Shown here piece after piece: positions 59,963 to 64,000 of a stretch of DNA of 64,000 nt (within the stretch, counting starts at the first letter, position 1; every line of letters begins with the position of its first letter). The notes beneath the pieces were generated by a model that was not told the DNA's origin, made no database searches, and saw only the letters and a list, made by a program, of their open reading frames with translations. The position numbers and the translations under genes are program-made. Source of the stretch: Streptomyces sp. ML-6 (lineage in GTDB: Bacteria > Actinomycetota > Actinomycetes > Streptomycetales > Streptomycetaceae); the NCBI RefSeq assembly GCF_030116705.1, contig NZ_JAOTIK010000001.1, positions 5,174,501 to 5,238,500 on the forward strand, given 5' to 3'.

Positions 59963-60121
59963 GAGTGGGGTGGGACGCACAGCGATCACGGAGGTCCGAA
60001 GGAACCTGGACGAAAGGGACTGAGACCGTGCTGTGATCGTGAACGCCGTGTCGGAAGAGGCCGTAGTGCTGAATACTGCGGGCAGGACCGGTCCGGTGTG
60101 TGAGCTGGAGGGGACGGTCGC

Positions 60122-62683
60122 GTGAGCGAAATACCTGAGACGGCGGGCGATGTCATGTGGCAGACAAGCCCGCCCGGCTCGATCTACGACTACATCAGGG
60201 TCGCCTCCTTCTCGATCGGCCCCGACGGCCTGATCGAGCAGTGGAGCCGCCGGGCCGCCGGCCTCTTCGGCATCGGCGCGGACAAGGCCGTGGGCATGGA
60301 CCCGGTCGAGGCGTTCCTGCCCGACGGGCTGCGCGCCGACGGCCGGCGCCGGATCGACGAGATTCTCGACGGCCGGGAGTGGACGGGCCTCGTCCCCTTC
60401 CGGATGCCGGACGAGGACACCGTGCACGGCCTCGCCGAGATCTATGTGATGCCGAGCGAGACGGAACACGGGGACCGGGCCGCGATCTGCATCGTCGTGG
60501 ACGTCCGGGCCCTGCGCCGCATCGAGACGGACCTCGCCGCCTCACAGGCCATATTCGGCCAGTCCCCCTTCGGTTTCGTGCTGTTCGGCACCGACCTCAC
60601 GGTGATCCGGGCCAACCAGCGCTTCGCCACCGTCTTCGGCGGCCGGGCCGACGACCACCGCGGCCGCACCGTCGAGGACTACCTCCCCCGCCCCGAGGCC
60701 GACCGGCTCACCGCCAGCCTCGAACGCGTCCTGGCGACCGGCACGTCCGTCACCGACCTCCAGCTCGTCGGCACCGCCCCCGGCGAACCCGGCAGCCGGT
60801 ACTGGTCCGTGAACCTCTACCGGGTGCACAGCGGATCCGGCCGCCCCGTCGGCATCGCCGGACTGGCAACCGACGTCACCCGCAGGCACATCGCCGCCCG
60901 CGAGGCCGCCCGCGCCCGCCGCAACCTCGCCCTGCTCAACGAGGCCAGCGCCCGCATCGGCAACTCCCTCGACCTGGAGACCACCGCCCGCGAACTCCTC
61001 GACGTCGCCGTGCCCGGCTTCTGCGACCTCGCCTCCGTCGACCTGTACCAGGGGCTGCTCACCGGCGACGACGCCCCGCCCGGCAGCTGGGACTCGCTCC
61101 GTCAGGAATCCGTCGGCGGCTCCGCGGAGCTGCGCCGGGTCGCCCTGGCCAGCGCCGTGTCGGACGCCCTGCCGGAGGCCGACGCCGCCGACGGGCCCGC
61201 GCTCGGCGCCGTGCACCGCTTCTCGTTCAACTCGCCCTGCGCCATCGCCCTGCGCACCGGCCGCGTCGAGGACGTCCCCGGCGACGACCGGGGCTTCGTG
61301 CAGTCCACGCTCGCCGTGCCGATGGTCGCCCACGACACGGTGGTCGGCCTGGTGCGGTTCTCCCGCACCAAGGGCAGCGAGCCCTTCGGCGAACGGGACC
61401 GCGCGCTGGCCACCGAACTCGCCGCCCGCGCCGCGGTCTGCATCGACAACGCCCGCCTCTACCGGCGCGAGCACGAACGGGCGCTGATCCTCCAGCGCAG
61501 CCTGCTGCCCCCCGGCGACCCGGTGGCCGCCGGACTCGACATCGCCTGCCGCTACCTCCCCGGGAACACGGCCACCGAGGTGGGCGGCGACTGGTTCGAC
61601 GTCATCGAACTCCCCGGCCACCGCACCGCCCTCGTCGTCGGCGACGTCATGGGCCGCGGACTGCGGGCCGCCGTGGCGATGGGCGAACTGCGCACCGCCG
61701 TAAGGACCCTGGCCCTGCTGGACCTGGAACCCGCCGAGGTGCTCTCCGCCCTCGACGAGGTCGCCCGCGGACTGGGCACCTCCGGCGGCTCCGGCCCCTC
61801 CCGCGGCGGTTCCCAGTGGCCCTCCCGGGCCGCCCACAAGTCCCGCGAGGCGGACCTCTCCGAGGTCTACCTGGCGACCTGTGTGTACGCGGTCTACGAC
61901 CCGGTCACCCGGCAGTGCACCTTCGCCAACGCCGGTCATCTCCCGCCCGCCGTGGCCGAACCCGGCGAACCCGCCATGCTGCTCGACGTACCCCCCGGGA
62001 TGCCGCTCGGCGTCGGCGGCGAACCCTTCGAGGAGGTCGAGGTCGAGCTGAAGGAGGGCTCCCTGCTCGCCCTCTACACCGACGGCCTCGTGGAATCCCG
62101 CCACCACCCGCTCGACGAAGGGCTGGACGCACTGCGCGGAGCGCTCGTGGAACCCGAGCGGCCCGTCGAGGACGTCTGCGACCGGGTGCTGTCCACCCTC
62201 GACACCCGGCACGGCGAGGACGACATCGCCCTGCTGGTGGCCCGGGTCCAGGGGCTGCCGGACGACGCGGTCGGCGACTGGGTGCTGCCCCGCGAACCCC
62301 GTTCCGTCGGCCGCGCCCGCGAACTGGCCCGGGGCCGGCTCCTCGCCTGGGACCTGGACGAACTGGTCGACACCACCGAACTGCTGGTCAGCGAGCTGGT
62401 CACCAACGCCCTGCGGTACGGCGAGGGCGAGATCAGGCTCCGGCTGCTGCGCGACCGCACCCTGGTGTGCGAGGTGTGGGACGCGGGCCTGGTCCAGCCG
62501 CGCCGCCGACGGGCCCGCGACACGGACGAGGGCGGTCGCGGCCTCCAGCTGGTGGGGCTGATGAGCGTGGCCTGGGGCTCGCGGCGGACCCCGCGCGGCA
62601 AGACCGTCTGGTTCGAACTGGCCCTGCCCGACGGGGAACCGCCCGCCGAACTCTCGGTGGAGCAGCTGCTGAGCATGTACTGA
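60122..62683 (+). CDS. PAS-GAF-SpoIIE phosphatase-HATPase sensor regulator
   Basis: 853 residues from GTG 60122 (GGAGGGG upstream). Two PAS-like domains (about 20-125 and 135-255), a GAF domain (about 275-440), a PP2C/SpoIIE phosphatase (about 460-700, GGDWFDVIEL and VVGDVMGRG holding metal-binding Asp, LYTDGLVE), and an RsbW-like HATPase (ELLVSELVTNALRYG, GGRGLQLVG). A Ser/Gly-rich insert interrupts the phosphatase (near GGSGPSRGGSQ). This is the Streptomyces type that senses signals and resets anti-sigma partner switching. The neighbouring HATPase protein may act in the same pathway; no STAS antagonist gene is in the window. Confidence 0.94.
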   Translation: MSEIPETAGDVMWQTSPPGSIYDYIRVASFSIGPDGLIEQWSRRAAGLFGIGADKAVGMDPVEAFLPDGLRADGRRRIDEILDGREWTGLVPFRMPDEDTVHGLAEIYVMPSETEHGDRAAICIVVDVRALRRIETDLAASQAIFGQSPFGFVLFGTDLTVIRANQRFATVFGGRADDHRGRTVEDYLPRPEADRLTASLERVLATGTSVTDLQLVGTAPGEPGSRYWSVNLYRVHSGSGRPVGIAGLATDVTRRHIAAREAARARRNLALLNEASARIGNSLDLETTARELLDVAVPGFCDLASVDLYQGLLTGDDAPPGSWDSLRQESVGGSAELRRVALASAVSDALPEADAADGPALGAVHRFSFNSPCAIALRTGRVEDVPGDDRGFVQSTLAVPMVAHDTVVGLVRFSRTKGSEPFGERDRALATELAARAAVCIDNARLYRREHERALILQRSLLPPGDPVAAGLDIACRYLPGNTATEVGGDWFDVIELPGHRTALVVGDVMGRGLRAAVAMGELRTAVRTLALLDLEPAEVLSALDEVARGLGTSGGSGPSRGGSQWPSRAAHKSREADLSEVYLATCVYAVYDPVTRQCTFANAGHLPPAVAEPGEPAMLLDVPPGMPLGVGGEPFEEVEVELKEGSLLALYTDGLVESRHHPLDEGLDALRGALVEPERPVEDVCDRVLSTLDTRHGEDDIALLVARVQGLPDDAVGDWVLPREPRSVGRARELARGRLLAWDLDELVDTTELLVSELVTNALRYGEGEIRLRLLRDRTLVCEVWDAGLVQPRRRRARDTDEGGRGLQLVGLMSVAWGSRRTPRGKTVWFELALPDGEPPAELSVEQLLSMY

Positions 62684-62931
62684 GACGGCCGCGCCGGGCC
62701 CGTCGGGCCGGCCGGTTGGCGGGCGGTTGCTTCCGCCCCGGCCCCGGCCGCCCTCGGCTCGTCGCCCCGCTCCCGGGCCGCGGCCACGTCCTCCCGGTGG
62801 CCCTGCTCCATCAGCCGCAGAGCGCCGAGGGACGTGGCGCCTCTCCTCGGTACGGGCACGGGCAACGGGTAGGTGTACGTGTACGTGTCGCGGGTGCGCG
62901 GACCCCGGGCGGGACCGTCCGGCCCGGCAGA

Positions 62932-64000
62932 TCAGAAGCGGCCCCCGCCGCGCCGCTCCCGCGTGCCCCCGCCGCCGAAGCTGCCGGGCACGCCGCCCTG
63001 GTGCCTGCCGCCCTCGTGTCCGTCGCCCTCGTCCCCGTCGCCCTCGTGCCGGTCGCCCCCGGGGCCGCCGAGGATGATCCCGCCGAGCACCGCGCCGCCG
63101 AGCCCGTCATCCGTCCCCCGCGCACCGCCCGCCGCGCCGCCACCGCCGTACGACCGCACGTCCTGCTCCGCCAGGCTCGACGCCTCCACGGCCAGCGCGT
63201 CCGCCTGCCGGACCTGGGCCAGCGCCCCCTGCGGATCGCCCGCCCCGGCCAGTTCGAGGGACCGGTCGAGCCGGCGCTGCGCCTCCGCCAGCCGGGTCCT
63301 GGCCGGGCTGCCCACCGCACCGCGGTTCGTGGCGACGAGGTCGTCGGCGGCGGCGATCGCCGAACGCGCGGTGAGCGTCGTGCGGTCGAGCAGGGAACGG
63401 GCCCGCTCCCCGTCCCTCGCCGACACCTCGTCGAGCGCCGCGTCCGCCTCCTCCACCCTGCGCAACGCGTCGAGCGGGTCGTACGGCCCGGCCCGCAGCT
63501 CCTCCCGCACCCCGTCGAGCACCGAACGGGCGCGGGCGATCCGGTTCCGCAGGTCCCCGCTCGGCCCGCCCGCCCCGGTGTCCTCCAGCAGCCCGCCCGC
63601 GTCGGCCGGATCGCTCTCCGCCCCGGCGAGCGCCCCGGCCAGCCGCTCGTCCGCCTCCGCGAGCTCCCGGCCCCGCCGGTCCACCGCGTCGACGAGGGTG
63701 GCCGCCTGGTCCACGGCGCCCTCGGCGGCCCGGATGTACCCGGCCGCCGCGGAACCGTCCCCCTCGTCCACCGCCTGCCGGGCCCGGTTGAGCCCGGCCG
63801 TGGCGAACAGCAGCCGCTCCTTGGCCTGCTCGACGGCGCCGGCGACCGCCGCGGACGCCGAGGGCGCGTACCGTCCGCGCATCGCGGCCAGGGCCGCCCC
63901 GGCCGCGGGGACCCGTCCGGCGAGCGCGCGGAACGCCTCCTCGACCGGGGCCAGGGCCCCCGACGCGTCGCGCTCCAGGGCCCGCAGCCGGTCGAAGTCA
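62932..64000 (-). CDS. TPM-domain family protein, C-terminal part (cut by window end)
   Basis: The minus-strand frame stays open to position 64000, so the ATG at 63880-63882 is internal and the N-terminal TPM domain lies outside. The visible part is a long alpha-helical, Ala/Arg/Glu-rich region, probably coiled coil, then a Gly-rich segment (GGAVLGGIILGG), a His/Asp/Glu/Gly-rich stretch (DEGDGHEGGRHQ) and the end PGSFGGGGTRERRGGGRF. This tail is typical of Streptomyces TPM proteins, in which a small Gly-rich region and the basic GGGRF end recur. Function unknown; probably membrane-associated. It converges with the SpoIIE gene over a 248-base gap with no clear gene. Confidence 0.85.
   Translation of the reverse strand, partial: DFDRLRALERDASGALAPVEEAFRALAGRVPAAGAALAAMRGRYAPSASAAVAGAVEQAKERLLFATAGLNRARQAVDEGDGSAAAGYIRAAEGAVDQAATLVDAVDRRGRELAEADERLAGALAGAESDPADAGGLLEDTGAGGPSGDLRNRIARARSVLDGVREELRAGPYDPLDALRRVEEADAALDEVSARDGERARSLLDRTTLTARSAIAAADDLVATNRGAVGSPARTRLAEAQRRLDRSLELAGAGDPQGALAQVRQADALAVEASSLAEQDVRSYGGGGAAGGARGTDDGLGGAVLGGIILGGPGGDRHEGDGDEGDGHEGGRHQGGVPGSFGGGGTRERRGGGRF

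Noticed and set aside
63880..63882. ATG as the true start of the TPM-type protein
   Set aside because: The frame is open to the window edge with the same Ala-rich helical composition, so this Met is internal.

Overview
The window is very GC-rich actinomycete DNA, almost certainly from Streptomyces or a close relative. The evidence is the strong G/C bias at third codon positions, ATGA/GTGA gene overlaps, AAGGAG-type ribosome sites, and neighbours typical of that genus (acyl-CoA carboxylase beta plus epsilon, SpoIIE-type phosphatase, MMPL, TPM protein).

Positions 1-46495 look like one long plus-strand operon for a nonribosomal peptide. It starts inside a giant NRPS (1-12819, 5' end outside the window). 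A second, terminal NRPS of 6427 residues (12816-32099) follows and ends in a thioesterase. Together the visible assembly line is (A)-PCP-E / C-A-PCP / C-A-PCP / C-A-PCP-E / C-A-PCP / C-A-PCP / C-A-PCP / C-A-NMT-PCP-E / C-A-PCP-TE. Pocket residues read by eye suggest ...D-X, Tyr-like, unknown, D-(basic?), Asn, Pro, Gly, N-methyl-D-Tyr, unknown. The three DCL-type C domains sit exactly after the three E domains, which supports this reading.

The most unusual part is 32150-46495. It holds three cytochromes P450 and two free-standing A-PCP proteins, one with an Asn pocket and one with a Phe pocket. Each carries a C-terminal condensation-like domain whose HHxxxDG motif has lost both histidines (to AP and to SQ). 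One of these dead domains also carries a Pro/Gly/Met-rich repeat insert of about 110 residues. I infer an off-line station that loads Asn or Phe on a carrier and lets a P450 oxidise it (probably beta-hydroxylation), with the dead C domain as a docking platform. ABC and MFS exporters and a YbaK-type deacylase complete the operon.

Two single-base frameshifts at homopolymers (about 1362-1365 and 42238-42242) break otherwise intact genes. They look like sequencing indels but could be real. The NRPS genes also contain near-identical repeats and blocks of different codon use, which are signs of recent gene conversion.

From 46552 to 49405, on the minus strand, a membrane protein, a NarL-type histidine kinase and its response regulator form an overlapping three-gene operon. 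From 49708 to 64000 are an O-methyltransferase and UbiB-like kinase pair, a PadR-like regulator, an MMPL transporter (minus), a polyprenyl diphosphate synthase, acyl-CoA carboxylase beta and epsilon subunits, two stress/sigma-regulator-type ATPase proteins, and the C-terminal part of a TPM-domain protein (minus, cut by the window end). No tRNA, rRNA, insertion sequence or CRISPR array was seen, and no MbtH-like gene.
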